Below, piece by piece: positions 1-7,137 of a stretch of DNA of 24,790 bases (positions within the stretch are counted from its first letter, which is position 1; every line of letters begins with the position of its first letter). A program made the translations under genes and the position numbers. The stretch is taken from positions 1 through 24,790 of the IMG/VR virus record IMGVR_UViG_3300043640_000134. One strand, given 5' to 3'. Source of the stretch: a virus. The notes under the pieces are model-generated. The model was given only the letters and a program-made list of their open reading frames with translations. It ran no database searches and had not been told where the DNA came from.

Positions 1-327
1 CTCCTCGACACGATCTCCGCCACCATCGCCGGCATCTACGCCGACCGCACCGGCACCGCCGCCGACCAGTGGCGGGCCAGCATGTCCGTCGAAACCTGGT
101 ACGACGCCGCTGAAGCCGTCGAAGCGGGCCTGGCCACCGAGATGGCCACCCCGCGCCGGCGCGATGAGCCGGCCGCGACGTTCGACCTGACCGTGTTCCA
201 GTTCGCCGGCCGCGCCAAGGCGCCCGCCCCCAACACCCCCGATGCCGGCGCCGATGCCGACGTCACCGATCCCGATACCACCGCCATCAGCTCGGCGCTG
301 TCGGCACTGAAGGGAGCTTTCCAGTGA
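1..327 (+). CDS. Prohead protease, ClpP-type (3' end only)
   Basis: The frame is open from the first base and ends in TGA at 325-327, so only about 108 C-terminal residues are present. They contain the segment YADRTG..ADQWRASM followed by ETWYDAAEAVEAGLATE. This helical 'T.YtA.EAve.GLADe' signature is typical of the C-terminal part of S14 (ClpP-like) proteases. Phages with HK97-type heads use these to mature the prohead by cleaving the scaffold and the capsid N-terminus. The catalytic Ser and His would lie upstream of the window. The last 50 residues are Ala/Pro/Asp-rich and look disordered, as is common at the tail of such proteases. The stop overlaps the next start by 4 bases (GTGA), which fits coupling to the capsid gene. 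Function is inferred from the motif and from adjacency to the capsid gene. Confidence 0.8.
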   Translation, partial: LLDTISATIAGIYADRTGTAADQWRASMSVETWYDAAEAVEAGLATEMATPRRRDEPAATFDLTVFQFAGRAKAPAPNTPDAGADADVTDPDTTAISSALSALKGAFQ

Positions 328-1670
328 CCACTACGGCCACTCCGAAGAGCGCCTCCGAGCTGGAGGAGATGCTCAGCGACGGCACCGTCGCGCAGATGTT
401 CGAGGGCGGCAAGCCCTCGGATGACTTCGGCAAGTTCATCAAGGACTACGCCCAGGCGGTGCAGGGCGAGAAGACCGAGCTTGCCGCGCAGATCCGCGAG
501 GAGACGCAGCGTGTCCTCGTCGAGTACCTGCGTGAGAACGAGGTCGAGAACGTCAAGCGCGTCAACCTCGACCCGCAGCAGGCCAAGCCCGCTCCGAAGG
601 CCGGCCTGAACTCCCGCACCGCACCGGGTGCGAAGATCGATGACCTGGTCGCTTCGCACGAGGACTTTCTGCGCGGCATCTGGCACCGCAACCAGACCGC
701 TGAGGCGACCACGCTGCAGGACAAGTTCCGCGACGTCCGCAACTCCTTCGGCTCGACGGTCCCCGCCGACGGCGGGTTCCTCATCCCGGAGACGCTGCGA
801 TCGAACCTGCTGCAGGTCGCTCTCGAAGAGGCAGTGGTGCGCCCCCGCGCCACCGTCATCCCCATGGAGACCCTGCGGGTGCCGTTCCCGACCCTGGACT
901 CGACCACGAACTCCGGGTCCGTCTACGGCGGCATGATCGGCTACTGGACCGAAGAGGCCGGCGCGCTCACCCAGTCCCAGGCCACCTTCGGGCGGATCGC
1001 CCTGGAGGCTAAGAAGCTCACCGGGTACAGCGAGGTCCCCAACGAGCTGTTCCAGGACAGCATCGTGTCCTTCTCCGCGTTCCTGAACACTGTGTGGCCG
1101 CGCGCCATCGCGTTCTTCGAGGACGTCGCGTTCATGTCCGGCACCGGTGTCGGTGAGCCGCTCGGCTGGCTCGGCGCTTCGGCTGCGGTCTCCGTCGCGA
1201 AGGAGTCCGGGCAGGCCAACGGCACGATCGTGTGGGAGAACATCGTCAAGATGTACGCCCGCATGCTCCCCGCGAGCCTGGGCAACGCGGTGTGGATCGC
1301 GAACCTCGACACCTTCCCCGAGCTCGCCACCATGGCCCTGTCGGTCGGTACCGGTGGTGCGCCGATCTGGATCAACAACGGCGCCGAAGGCCCGCCCATG
1401 ACCATCCTCGGCCGCCCGGTCATCTTCACCGAGAAGGCCCCGAGTCTCGGTGGCGCCGGCGACATCAACCTCGTCGACCTGTCGTACTACCTGATCGGCG
1501 ACCGGCAGGCCATGTCGATGGACACGTCCCCGCACTACAAGTTCGCCAACGACATGACCGCGGTCCGCATCATCGAGCGCGTCGATGGCCGCCCGTGGCT
1601 GCAGTCGGCGATCACCCCGCAGACCGGCTCGAACACGCTCACGCCGTTCGTGAAGATCGCGGCCCGATAA
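324..1670 (+). CDS. Phage major capsid protein, HK97 fold
   Basis: This 448-residue protein starts at GTG 324, overlapping the protease stop. Residues 1 to about 115 are charged and helical, as in the delta/scaffold domain found in HK97-type capsid precursors. From about residue 150 the sequence is typical of HK97 capsids: a FGSTVPADGGFLIPE entry segment, then E-loop-like and P-domain strands, with KKLTGYSEVPNELFQDS and FFEDVAFMSGTGVGEPLG being highly characteristic. It assembles into the icosahedral shell after the upstream protease removes the N-terminal domain. The exact cleavage site cannot be seen from sequence alone. Length and gene order (protease then capsid) fit siphovirus-type prophages of actinobacteria. 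Confidence 0.95.
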   Translation: MTTTATPKSASELEEMLSDGTVAQMFEGGKPSDDFGKFIKDYAQAVQGEKTELAAQIREETQRVLVEYLRENEVENVKRVNLDPQQAKPAPKAGLNSRTAPGAKIDDLVASHEDFLRGIWHRNQTAEATTLQDKFRDVRNSFGSTVPADGGFLIPETLRSNLLQVALEEAVVRPRATVIPMETLRVPFPTLDSTTNSGSVYGGMIGYWTEEAGALTQSQATFGRIALEAKKLTGYSEVPNELFQDSIVSFSAFLNTVWPRAIAFFEDVAFMSGTGVGEPLGWLGASAAVSVAKESGQANGTIVWENIVKMYARMLPASLGNAVWIANLDTFPELATMALSVGTGGAPIWINNGAEGPPMTILGRPVIFTEKAPSLGGAGDINLVDLSYYLIGDRQAMSMDTSPHYKFANDMTAVRIIERVDGRPWLQSAITPQTGSNTLTPFVKIAAR

Positions 1671-1683
1671 GCCCCTACGCCGA

Positions 1684-1706
1684 GGGGCCGGCAACCGGCC
1701 GGCCCC
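1684..1706 (+). terminator. GC-rich hairpin after capsid gene
   Basis: GGGGCCGG (1684-1691) pairs perfectly with CCGGCCCC (1699-1706) across a 7-base loop, 14 bases after the capsid stop. No T-run follows. It may be a partial terminator or an mRNA-stabilising structure that sets capsid levels relative to downstream genes. Confidence 0.35.
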
Positions 1707-1757
1707 GGTAGGCCGAACCCGCTCGGCATTGAAACCCCGAGCAGGAGAGGAACACAG

Positions 1758-2165
1758 ATGGAAGGTCTCGGCAGGCTCTACAACGCCAGGCTCAGCACCA
1801 CCACGGCAGCGCTCACCGTCAGCCTGAAGGACTGCGGCGGCGTCACGATCTTCGGCACTGCCACCAGCTCCGGCGACGTCACGTTCACTCAGCGCACCGC
1901 CGCCGATGCCGGCGGCTCCAGCCTCGCCTACCAGGTGACGCGCTGGTACGGGCAGACGAGCGGCGTGTGGGCGCTCACCACTCAGGCGGCCGACGATGCG
2001 TTCGCGATGAACGTCACTCTGTGGGCCGTCGAGATCAGCGCCGCGTCGCTGGCCGACGGCTACAAGTACGTCACCGCATCCGCCGCCGCCGGGACGCTGC
2101 TGCTCGTCCAGCATGACCTGAACGTGCAGCGCAAGCCCGCCAACCTCGCCGACATCAGGGCCTGA
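1758..2165 (+). CDS. Small phage protein, possible capsid-surface protein
   Basis: This 135-residue protein starts at ATG 1758 after a good ribosome site (GGAGAGG, about 8 bases upstream). It is rich in Ala, Thr and Ser and alternates hydrophobic residues like a beta-sandwich. There is no signal peptide, membrane segment or catalytic motif. Its place directly after the major capsid gene, and before another small beta-rich protein, suggests a head decoration or fibre component, as in many actinophages. I do not recognise a named family. It could instead be an accessory protein with no virion role. Confidence 0.7.
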   Translation: MEGLGRLYNARLSTTTAALTVSLKDCGGVTIFGTATSSGDVTFTQRTAADAGGSSLAYQVTRWYGQTSGVWALTTQAADDAFAMNVTLWAVEISAASLADGYKYVTASAAAGTLLLVQHDLNVQRKPANLADIRA

Positions 2166-2179
2166 GGGGAGAACAGACC

Positions 2180-2665
2180 ATGAGCGTTCTCATTCAGGGC
2201 GATCAGGTTCGGGCCATCGCGCTCGGCATCAAGGTCGACCGCGCCACGGCGACCCTCCCGCAGACCGCGACCGGCTCGATCTTCACAGTGACCGGCGGGC
2301 GAGTCGTACTCGCCGCGATCCTCGGCGAGGTCACGACCGTTCTCGGCGCCACCACCACGTCGGCGAACCTCGTGCACACCCCGACCGTGGGCACGGTCGG
2401 GGACCTGTGCGCGGCAACGGTGGTCACCTCCGACTCCGTCGGCACCCTCTACTCCATCACGGGGGTCCCGGCTGACCTGATGAGCGCGGAGAAGGTCGGC
2501 GGCACCGTCGTCCCGGTGGACTACAACACCGGAATGCCTACCCGGCAGCTGATCCTGCCGGTCGGGGCCATCGGCCTGAAGACGACCGCGGGCAACACCG
2601 GCTCGGTCAAGTGGTCCGTCGTCTACGTGCCGCTCGACAACGGCGCGACGGTGGCGGCGGCCTGA
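2180..2665 (+). CDS. Probable capsid-associated phage protein (decoration-like)
   Basis: This 161-residue protein starts at ATG 2180, with GAGGGGAG just upstream and 14 bases after the previous stop. It is Gly/Val/Thr-rich and predicted mostly beta. A central segment (about residues 55-85) is dominated by T and V, and the C-terminal half runs through VDYNTGMPTRQLILPVGAIG to KWSVVYVPLDNGA. Similar proteins of this size commonly follow the capsid gene in actinobacterial phages and are usually left unnamed. I infer a capsid surface or decoration role from position and fold type only. No enzymatic motif is visible. Confidence 0.7.
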   Translation: MSVLIQGDQVRAIALGIKVDRATATLPQTATGSIFTVTGGRVVLAAILGEVTTVLGATTTSANLVHTPTVGTVGDLCAATVVTSDSVGTLYSITGVPADLMSAEKVGGTVVPVDYNTGMPTRQLILPVGAIGLKTTAGNTGSVKWSVVYVPLDNGATVAAA

Positions 2666-2666
2666 C

Positions 2667-3029
2667 ATGACGACCTGGACATGCCGGGGGTGCACCGCAG
2701 CGTTCGCTGTGGGCCTCCCGGCGTGCCCGGGGTGTGGCAGCACGGATTACGAGGAGACAGGAATGCCGAAGATCACCGTCGTCGGTGGGCCCAGTTACGC
2801 CGACGGCAACCCGAACGAGGAGGTGGCGTCATCTCCTGGCAGCAACTCACAGACATCACCCGAGAACTCGTCGACGAAGCCCGAGCCGAGCGAGCAGAGC
2901 CGCCCACAGCGTGCCCGAACGACGGGGAACCGCTCGAAGAAGGACCGGACGGGCAGCTCTTCTGCCGGTTCGACGGATGGCGGTCAGACGGCTGCCAACG
3001 AGCAGGCTGACGGCCAGAAGGCGGAATGA
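2667..3029 (+). CDS. Zinc-ribbon N-terminus plus conserved 'PKITVVGGPS' segment
   Basis: The frame gives 120 residues from ATG 2667, one base after the previous stop. Residues 4-24 hold CRGC and CPGC, two CxxC pairs that make a small zinc ribbon. They are followed by MPKITVVGGPSYADGNP, a segment I recognise as recurring in actinophage proteins at this position (from memory, not a search). After about residue 53 the sequence turns into a low-complexity Ser/Pro/Thr/Gln tail. A different reading frame over the same bases encodes a conserved-looking protein, so it is unclear whether this tail is a real, constrained product. The first half is well supported and the C-terminal half is doubtful. Function is unknown. 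Confidence 0.6.
   Translation: MTTWTCRGCTAAFAVGLPACPGCGSTDYEETGMPKITVVGGPSYADGNPNEEVASSPGSNSQTSPENSSTKPEPSEQSRPQRARTTGNRSKKDRTGSSSAGSTDGGQTAANEQADGQKAE
2831..3010 (+). CDS. Nested ORF with CPNDGEPL...CRFDGW motif, no canonical start
   Basis: This frame lies inside the zinc-ribbon gene, offset by one base. Its stop is at 3008-3010. From about 2831 it reads ISWQQLTDITRELVDEARAE, then ACPNDGEPL, GPDG and FCRFDGW. That is a signature I know from a small actinophage protein usually encoded separately right after the zinc-ribbon gene. The strong ribosome site GAGGAGG (2817-2823) is correctly spaced for ATC at 2831 (7 bases) or GTC at 2828 (4 bases). Neither is a normal start, and a normal GTG at 2828 would differ by a single base. 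Options are a rare ATC start, a -1 frameshift from the upstream frame, or a start-codon mutation or sequence error. The product would be about 59 residues of unknown function with a pair of cysteines. Confidence 0.55.
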   Translation: MSWQQLTDITRELVDEARAERAEPPTACPNDGEPLEEGPDGQLFCRFDGWRSDGCQRAG

Positions 3030-3032
3030 CAG

Positions 3033-4127
3033 GTGGCGATCAGCAGGCCCTGCTACGCGAGTAGGGAGGACGTCATGCGGGCTCTGGACTACAAGGAGAC
3101 CTCCCGGTCACACGGGCAGGTCGACCGCGCCTTGGAGTCGGCATCCGATGACGTCGAGGGCCTGACTCATCGCCGCTTCTATCCGCAGGTCGCGACCCGC
3201 TCGTTCGACTGGCCAGACTTGAACCGTTCAAGGTCATGGCGGCTATGGCTCGGCGCGAACGAACTCGTCTCCGTCGCCACGCTGACCTCCGGCGGCGTGG
3301 TCATCCCGCCGTCAGCGTACTTCGCGCGGCGGAGCGACAACCTTGAAGAGCCCCCGTACACCCACATCGAGATCAGCCTGGACAGCAGCGCCACCTTCGG
3401 TGGAGGCGTCACGACCCAGCGGGACATCTCGGTGGCCGGCGTGTTCGGCTACACCGCGGCCGAGCGTACGGCCGGCGCGCTCGCGGGGGCGCTCAACTCC
3501 AGCCAGGCCACCGTTGACGTCACCGATTCCGCGGCGATCGGCGTCGGTCACCTGATCCGCGTCGAGACGGAGCGGATGCTCGTCACCGACCGGGGCATGC
3601 TCGACACCGGCCAGAACCTCGCCGGGAACCTCACAGCGTCCATGGCCGAGGTCACTGTGCCCGTCGCCAACGGCACCGCGTACGGCATCGACGAGGTCAT
3701 CCTCATCGACGCTGAGCGGATGCTCATCGTTGACATCGCCGGCAACAACCTGATCGTCAAGCGCCAGTGGGACGGCAGCACGCTGGCCGCGCACACGACC
3801 GGCGCCGACGTCTACGCGTCCAGGCGCCTCACCGTCGAGCGGGCCGCGCAGGGCACCACAGCGGCCTCACACGGCAGCGGCACGGCGATCGCACGCCACA
3901 CACCACCCGGCCTCATCCGGGACCTGTGCGTGGCTGAGGCGCTCGACCAGATGCTGCAGGAGCCCGCCGGGTACGCACGCGCCGGGTCCGTGCAAGACAA
4001 CTCCCACAACTCGATCAGCGTGTCGAACATCCGCTCATCGAAGTACCAGCTTGGCCTCGGCATCGACGGGCTGCGCGATCGGGCCTATGCCGCGTTCGGC
4101 CGCAAAGCCAGGATCGGAGCCGTGTGA
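3033..4127 (+). CDS. Head-tail connector (adaptor) protein
   Basis: This 364-residue protein starts at GTG 3033. The N-terminal about 70 residues (REDVMRALDY, then a helix ending ASDDVEGLTHRRFYP) match the beginning of gp6/gp15-like head-tail adaptors that dock below the portal. Residues 150-290 contain two copies of a beta module, recognisable by VGHLIRVETERMLVTDRG and IDEVILIDAERMLIVDIAG. The C-terminus (PPGLIRDLCVAEALDQML to YAAFGRKARIGAV) returns to the helical adaptor body. The protein is longer than simple adaptors because of this beta insertion, which I recall as common in actinophage relatives. Its stop overlaps the next ATG by one base. Confidence 0.75.
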   Translation: MAISRPCYASREDVMRALDYKETSRSHGQVDRALESASDDVEGLTHRRFYPQVATRSFDWPDLNRSRSWRLWLGANELVSVATLTSGGVVIPPSAYFARRSDNLEEPPYTHIEISLDSSATFGGGVTTQRDISVAGVFGYTAAERTAGALAGALNSSQATVDVTDSAAIGVGHLIRVETERMLVTDRGMLDTGQNLAGNLTASMAEVTVPVANGTAYGIDEVILIDAERMLIVDIAGNNLIVKRQWDGSTLAAHTTGADVYASRRLTVERAAQGTTAASHGSGTAIARHTPPGLIRDLCVAEALDQMLQEPAGYARAGSVQDNSHNSISVSNIRSSKYQLGLGIDGLRDRAYAAFGRKARIGAV

Positions 4128-4510
4128 TGGGCACCATCGAGATCAACACCCACGGCCCCCTCTTCGACGGCCGGGCCGCACGCGAGGTGCATGCGTTCCT
4201 CGAAGAGGCCAAGCACGACATCGGCCAGCAGGGCTACAGCGACGTCATGCACATGCTCGAAGGCTCGATCCGGCATCCGACGCCGTACTACGAGACGCAG
4301 GTGCTCGCCGAGAACGTCGGCGCCGACGTCGTCGTCCATGACCGCGGGATCATCTACGGCCCGTGGCTGGAGGGTGTCGGTTCCCGCAACGCCCCGGTGA
4401 CGATCTTCCCTGGCTACCACTCGTTCCGCCGCGCCACCGCGCAGCTGCGCGGACAGGCCACCGGGCTGGCCGAGCGCCTCCTGGAGAAGTACGTGCGGAG
4501 GATGCAGTGA
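4127..4510 (+). CDS. Head-tail joining / neck protein
   Basis: I chose ATG 4127, which overlaps the previous TGA by one base, over the in-frame GTG at 4124. The product is 127 residues. The N-terminal half is amphipathic helix (REVHAFLEEAKHDIGQQGY), followed by a compact beta segment (ADVVVHDRGIIYGPWLEG) and a basic C-terminal helix. Size and position between the connector and the tail terminator match gp10/gp16-like head-closure or tail-completion proteins. The assignment rests on gene order and fold class, not on a diagnostic motif. It ends with the GTGA overlap into the next gene. Confidence 0.65.
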   Translation: MGTIEINTHGPLFDGRAAREVHAFLEEAKHDIGQQGYSDVMHMLEGSIRHPTPYYETQVLAENVGADVVVHDRGIIYGPWLEGVGSRNAPVTIFPGYHSFRRATAQLRGQATGLAERLLEKYVRRMQ

Positions 4511-4962
4511 CCTGGGATCCGCGGGCGACCTTCGACGGCCTCATCAGCCATGCCGCCGCATCAGGATGGTTCGACCGCGTACAGGGTCACGAACCGAAGA
4601 ACGCGCCCGGCAACGGGCTGACCTGCGCGGTATGGGGCGACCGTATCCAGCCGATCCGATCCTCTGGGCTCGACGCCACCTCGATGCGGATCGCCTTCAG
4701 CATCCGCGTCTACTCCAGCCTGGCCCAGGAACCACAGGACGCGATCGACCCGAACATCATGTCCGCGGTCGCGGCGCTGATAGCTGACTTCTCCGGCGAC
4801 TTCACCCTCGCCGGCAGCGCTCGTGAGATCGATCTCCTCGGATCGGAGGGCGTGCCGCTGTCCGCACAGGCCGGCTACCTGAACCAGGACGGCCGCCAGT
4901 ACCGGGTCATGACCTTGACCGTGCCCGTGATTTACAACGACGTATTCGAGCAGGTGGCATAG
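4507..4962 (+). CDS. Tail terminator / tail completion protein
   Basis: The real start is GTG 4507, overlapping the upstream stop by 4 bases. The frame extends further upstream, but only as a shadow of the previous gene. The 151-residue product begins TWDPRATFDGLISHAAASG, has a central beta region (MRIAFSIRVYSS) and ends in a strand motif YRVMTLTVPVIYNDVFEQV. This is the layout of small tail-terminator proteins that cap the tube and join it to the head. Position directly before the tail tube gene supports this. Function is inferred. Confidence 0.7.
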   Translation: MTWDPRATFDGLISHAAASGWFDRVQGHEPKNAPGNGLTCAVWGDRIQPIRSSGLDATSMRIAFSIRVYSSLAQEPQDAIDPNIMSAVAALIADFSGDFTLAGSAREIDLLGSEGVPLSAQAGYLNQDGRQYRVMTLTVPVIYNDVFEQVA

Positions 4963-5709
4963 GTGGCAAAGACCAGCGGGCTCGGCGACAACCTCTACGT
5001 CGGCGGCTACAACCTCTCCGGTGACATCGGTTCCCTGTCCCGCATCGGCGGATCGATCGCGACACAGGACGTCACCGGGATCGACAAGTACGGCTTCGAG
5101 CGGATCGGCCTCGGCCGCGACGGCGGCATCGAGTTCACCAGCTTCTTCAACGCCGCGGCCGGCCAGGCGACCCCGGTCCTGAAGACCTTGCCGACCGCCG
5201 ACGTCGTCGTCTCCTACTTCCGTGGTACCGCGATCGGGAACCCGGTCGCGTCGCTGGTCGGTAAGCAGATCAACTACGACCCGACCAGGGCCGACGACGG
5301 GGCGTTGACGCTCAACACCCAGGTCCAGGCGAACGGCTACGGCCTGGAGTGGGGCGACCAGCTCACCGCCGGCCTGCGCACGGACACCGCGGCAACGAAC
5401 GGCACGAGCTTCGACACGGGCGGCTCACTCGCTTTCGGTGCGCAGGCCTACCTCCAGGTGACCGCGTTCACCGGCACCGACGTGACGATCAAGATCCAGG
5501 ACTCGGCGGACAACAGCTCGTTCACCGACGTCACCGGCTTCGCGTTCACGCAGGTGACAGCGGCGCCGTTCACGCAGCGGATCGCCTTGACGAACACCGC
5601 GACAGTCCGCCGCTACCTCCGGGCCTCGACGGTCACCACCGGGGGCGTCACCTCGGTCACGTTCGCCGTGCAGGTCACGAAGAACGCCATCGCAGGGCAG
5701 GTGTTCTGA
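4963..5709 (+). CDS. Tail tube-type protein with C-terminal beta domain
   Basis: This 248-residue protein starts at GTG 4963, immediately after the previous TAG. The N-terminal about 130 residues (MAKTSGLGDNLYVGGYNLSG, then QDVTGIDKYGFERIGLGRDG) match a protein common in actinophage tail modules. The C-terminal about 110 residues form a beta-rich Ig- or discoidin-like domain (AYLQVTAFTGTDVTIKIQDS, then YLRASTVTTGGVTSVTFAV). Domains of this kind often decorate the outside of tail tubes. A shorter paralogue sits two genes downstream. Either could be the main tube subunit, and the protein here may be the tube or an accessory tail protein. Confidence 0.7.
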   Translation: MAKTSGLGDNLYVGGYNLSGDIGSLSRIGGSIATQDVTGIDKYGFERIGLGRDGGIEFTSFFNAAAGQATPVLKTLPTADVVVSYFRGTAIGNPVASLVGKQINYDPTRADDGALTLNTQVQANGYGLEWGDQLTAGLRTDTAATNGTSFDTGGSLAFGAQAYLQVTAFTGTDVTIKIQDSADNSSFTDVTGFAFTQVTAAPFTQRIALTNTATVRRYLRASTVTTGGVTSVTFAVQVTKNAIAGQVF

Positions 5710-6149
5710 TGGGACGCATCGACCCGGTCGGCCCCGTGCAGGCCTACAAGACGTACGGGATCTACACCCCGCTCGCCACGCACTTCCGGCCGGCGACGTG
5801 CGCCGAGGTCGAGTGCTCCCGATACCTGAACGGCTGGGAGACGCGTGTGGACGAGACCACGGACCTCGGCCAAGCCCAGGCCCACTACATCCGCAAGGAC
5901 TCCGGACGGGGCTTCTCCGAGTCCCGCGATGCAGGCCTGACGGTGTTCCGGTTCGAGCCCGGGCAAAGGTGTTTCGCCTCCGACACACACCGGACCCGCA
6001 TCGAACGCCCCGAGATTTTCATTGCCCGCGGCGGCGACCATCGCGGGAACCCGACCGGCCAGGTCACGAAGCACACGAGCCCCGCGCATTGGGTCGAGGA
6101 CTTCGCCGAACACCAGCAGCGAATCGCTGACGAAATAGAGAGGGGCTGA
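5709..6149 (+). CDS. Conserved actinophage tail-module protein
   Basis: The start is ATG 5709, overlapping the previous TGA by one base. The 146-residue product begins MGRIDPVGPVQAYKTYGIYT and contains ATHFRPATCAEVECSRYLNGW, RVDETTDLGQAQAHYIRKDSG and HWVEDFAEHQQRIADEIE. I recognise this pattern as a conserved but unnamed protein between the two tail-tube-type genes of many Streptomyces phages (from memory). Three Cys and several His residues could bind metal, but no catalytic signature is clear. Its fixed position between paralogous tail genes suggests a tail assembly or virion role. Function is unknown. Confidence 0.75.
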   Translation: MGRIDPVGPVQAYKTYGIYTPLATHFRPATCAEVECSRYLNGWETRVDETTDLGQAQAHYIRKDSGRGFSESRDAGLTVFRFEPGQRCFASDTHRTRIERPEIFIARGGDHRGNPTGQVTKHTSPAHWVEDFAEHQQRIADEIERG

Positions 6150-6151
6150 CC

Positions 6152-6559
6152 ATGGCCAAGGCATCCGGACTCGGGTGGACCACCCTGTCGGTCGATGACA
6201 GCGGTGGCACCCCGGTCGTCATCAAGAACGACGTGACGAACCTTCAGTTCGCCACCCCGCGCGCCGTGCAGGACGTGACAGGCATCGACAAGAGCGCGAT
6301 CGAAAGGTTGCTGCTGCTCGCGGATTTCTCGATCACCTTGAACGGCGTCTTCAACTCGGCCACGAGCCACACCGTGTGGAAGACCATCCCGTCCACGTCG
6401 GTCGCGCGGACCACCTCGATCACCGTGAACAGCCAGTCGTTCTCGACGCCGCCCGAGGTGCTGTACACCGACTATCCGCTGACCCGCGCGGACGGCGGTG
6501 AGCTGACCTGGGCGGTGCCCGGTGTGCTCGCTGACGGTGCCGTGCCGACCTGGGCCTGA
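6152..6559 (+). CDS. Tail tube-type protein, short paralogue
   Basis: This 135-residue protein starts at ATG 6152 after GAGAGGGG. It shares with the 4963 gene product the opening MAK.SGLG, the motif QDVTGIDKxxxER, an 'F.FN' strand and a closing LTRADGGELTW segment, so the two are paralogues. It lacks the extra C-terminal beta domain. Its location directly before the frameshifting tail-assembly chaperone genes is the classic position of the major tail protein, which makes it a strong candidate for the tube subunit. Which of the two builds the tube cannot be decided from sequence. Confidence 0.75.
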   Translation: MAKASGLGWTTLSVDDSGGTPVVIKNDVTNLQFATPRAVQDVTGIDKSAIERLLLLADFSITLNGVFNSATSHTVWKTIPSTSVARTTSITVNSQSFSTPPEVLYTDYPLTRADGGELTWAVPGVLADGAVPTWA

Positions 6560-6562
6560 GCG

Positions 6563-6997
6563 GTGGGATACAAGCGGAGCAAGATCTTCCGGCTGGTATT
6601 CGCCGATGAGGAGTTCGAGGGCCTTGAGATCCGCGCGAAGTCCGTACCCGTCGGCGAGTTCCTGAAGATCACCGAGCTGATGGAGCTGGACGACTCGGCC
6701 GACTTCGGTGTCGAGGACATGGAGAAGATCACCGACCTCTTCCAGTCCTTCGCCACGGCGCTGGTCTCCTGGAACCTCGAAGACGACAACGACAAGCCGA
6801 TCCCGGCCACGCTCGAAGGTCTCCACAGCCAGGATCTGGACTTCGTCCTGGAGATCATCAAGGCCTGGATGAGTGCCGTATCGAGCGTGCCCAAGAGCCT
6901 GGGAAAAGACTCCGTCTCTGGCGTGACGTTCCCGGAGGCGTCACTGCAGATGGATCCGTTGTCGGACGCCCGGCTGGCCTTGTCCGGGCAGAGCTGA
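6563..6997 (+). CDS. Tail assembly chaperone, gpG-like
   Basis: This 144-residue acidic protein starts at GTG 6563, 3 bases after the tail protein stop. It is mostly helical (PVGEFLKITELMELDDSADF, FVLEIIKAWMSAVSSV), and lies between the major-tail-type gene and the tape measure, as chaperone genes of lambda gpG type do. These bind the tape measure during tail assembly and are not part of the virion. Codons 113-115 lie on a GGGAAAA slippery heptamer (6901-6907), where a fraction of ribosomes should shift -1 to make the longer G-T product. The unshifted stop is at 6995-6997. Confidence 0.85.
   Translation: MGYKRSKIFRLVFADEEFEGLEIRAKSVPVGEFLKITELMELDDSADFGVEDMEKITDLFQSFATALVSWNLEDDNDKPIPATLEGLHSQDLDFVLEIIKAWMSAVSSVPKSLGKDSVSGVTFPEASLQMDPLSDARLALSGQS
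6901..6907 (+). promoter_or_regulatory. -1 programmed frameshift slippery site GGGAAAA
   Basis: The heptamer is in the correct phase of the chaperone frame (G GGA AAA), so both tRNAs can re-pair after a one-base back-slip. It lies about 30 codons before the unshifted stop. The -1 frame is open from here to 7137 and encodes a typical gpT-like tail. This matches the conserved frameshift in siphovirus tail-assembly chaperone genes. Confidence 0.85.
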
Positions 6998-7137
6998 TCC
7001 TCGGGATCTGCGACCGGTTCCACGTACTCCCGTCGCAGGTCCTGGACGAAGACGTCGAGATCATCCAGCTCCTCCAGATCGAGGACATGGCAGGGCTGAA
7101 CGAGTCGAAGGGGGAGGTGCCGGGCCTTGAGCAATGA
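6907..7137 (+). CDS. Frameshift extension of tail assembly chaperone, gpT-like
   Basis: The -1 frame entered at 6907 adds 76 residues to the first 115 of the gpG-like protein, giving a G-T fusion of about 191 residues. The extension contains RAELILGICDRFHVLPSQVL and EDVEIIQLLQIEDMAG, which match the ICDR.g..P..vL.E.ve.i..L segment of actinophage T-domains. There is no good start codon or ribosome site of its own near its beginning, which supports frameshifting instead of independent initiation. Its stop (7135-7137) overlaps the tape measure start by 11 bases. The fusion is expected to link the tape measure to tail tube subunits during assembly. Confidence 0.85.
   Translation, partial: RLRLWRDVPGGVTADGSVVGRPAGLVRAELILGICDRFHVLPSQVLDEDVEIIQLLQIEDMAGLNESKGEVPGLEQ

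Noticed and set aside
36-2114. Minus-strand open frame of 692 codons antisense to the capsid region
   Set aside because: It is an artefact of high GC third positions opposite a clear HK97 capsid gene. The translation is Arg/Gly/Val-rich without recognisable motifs.
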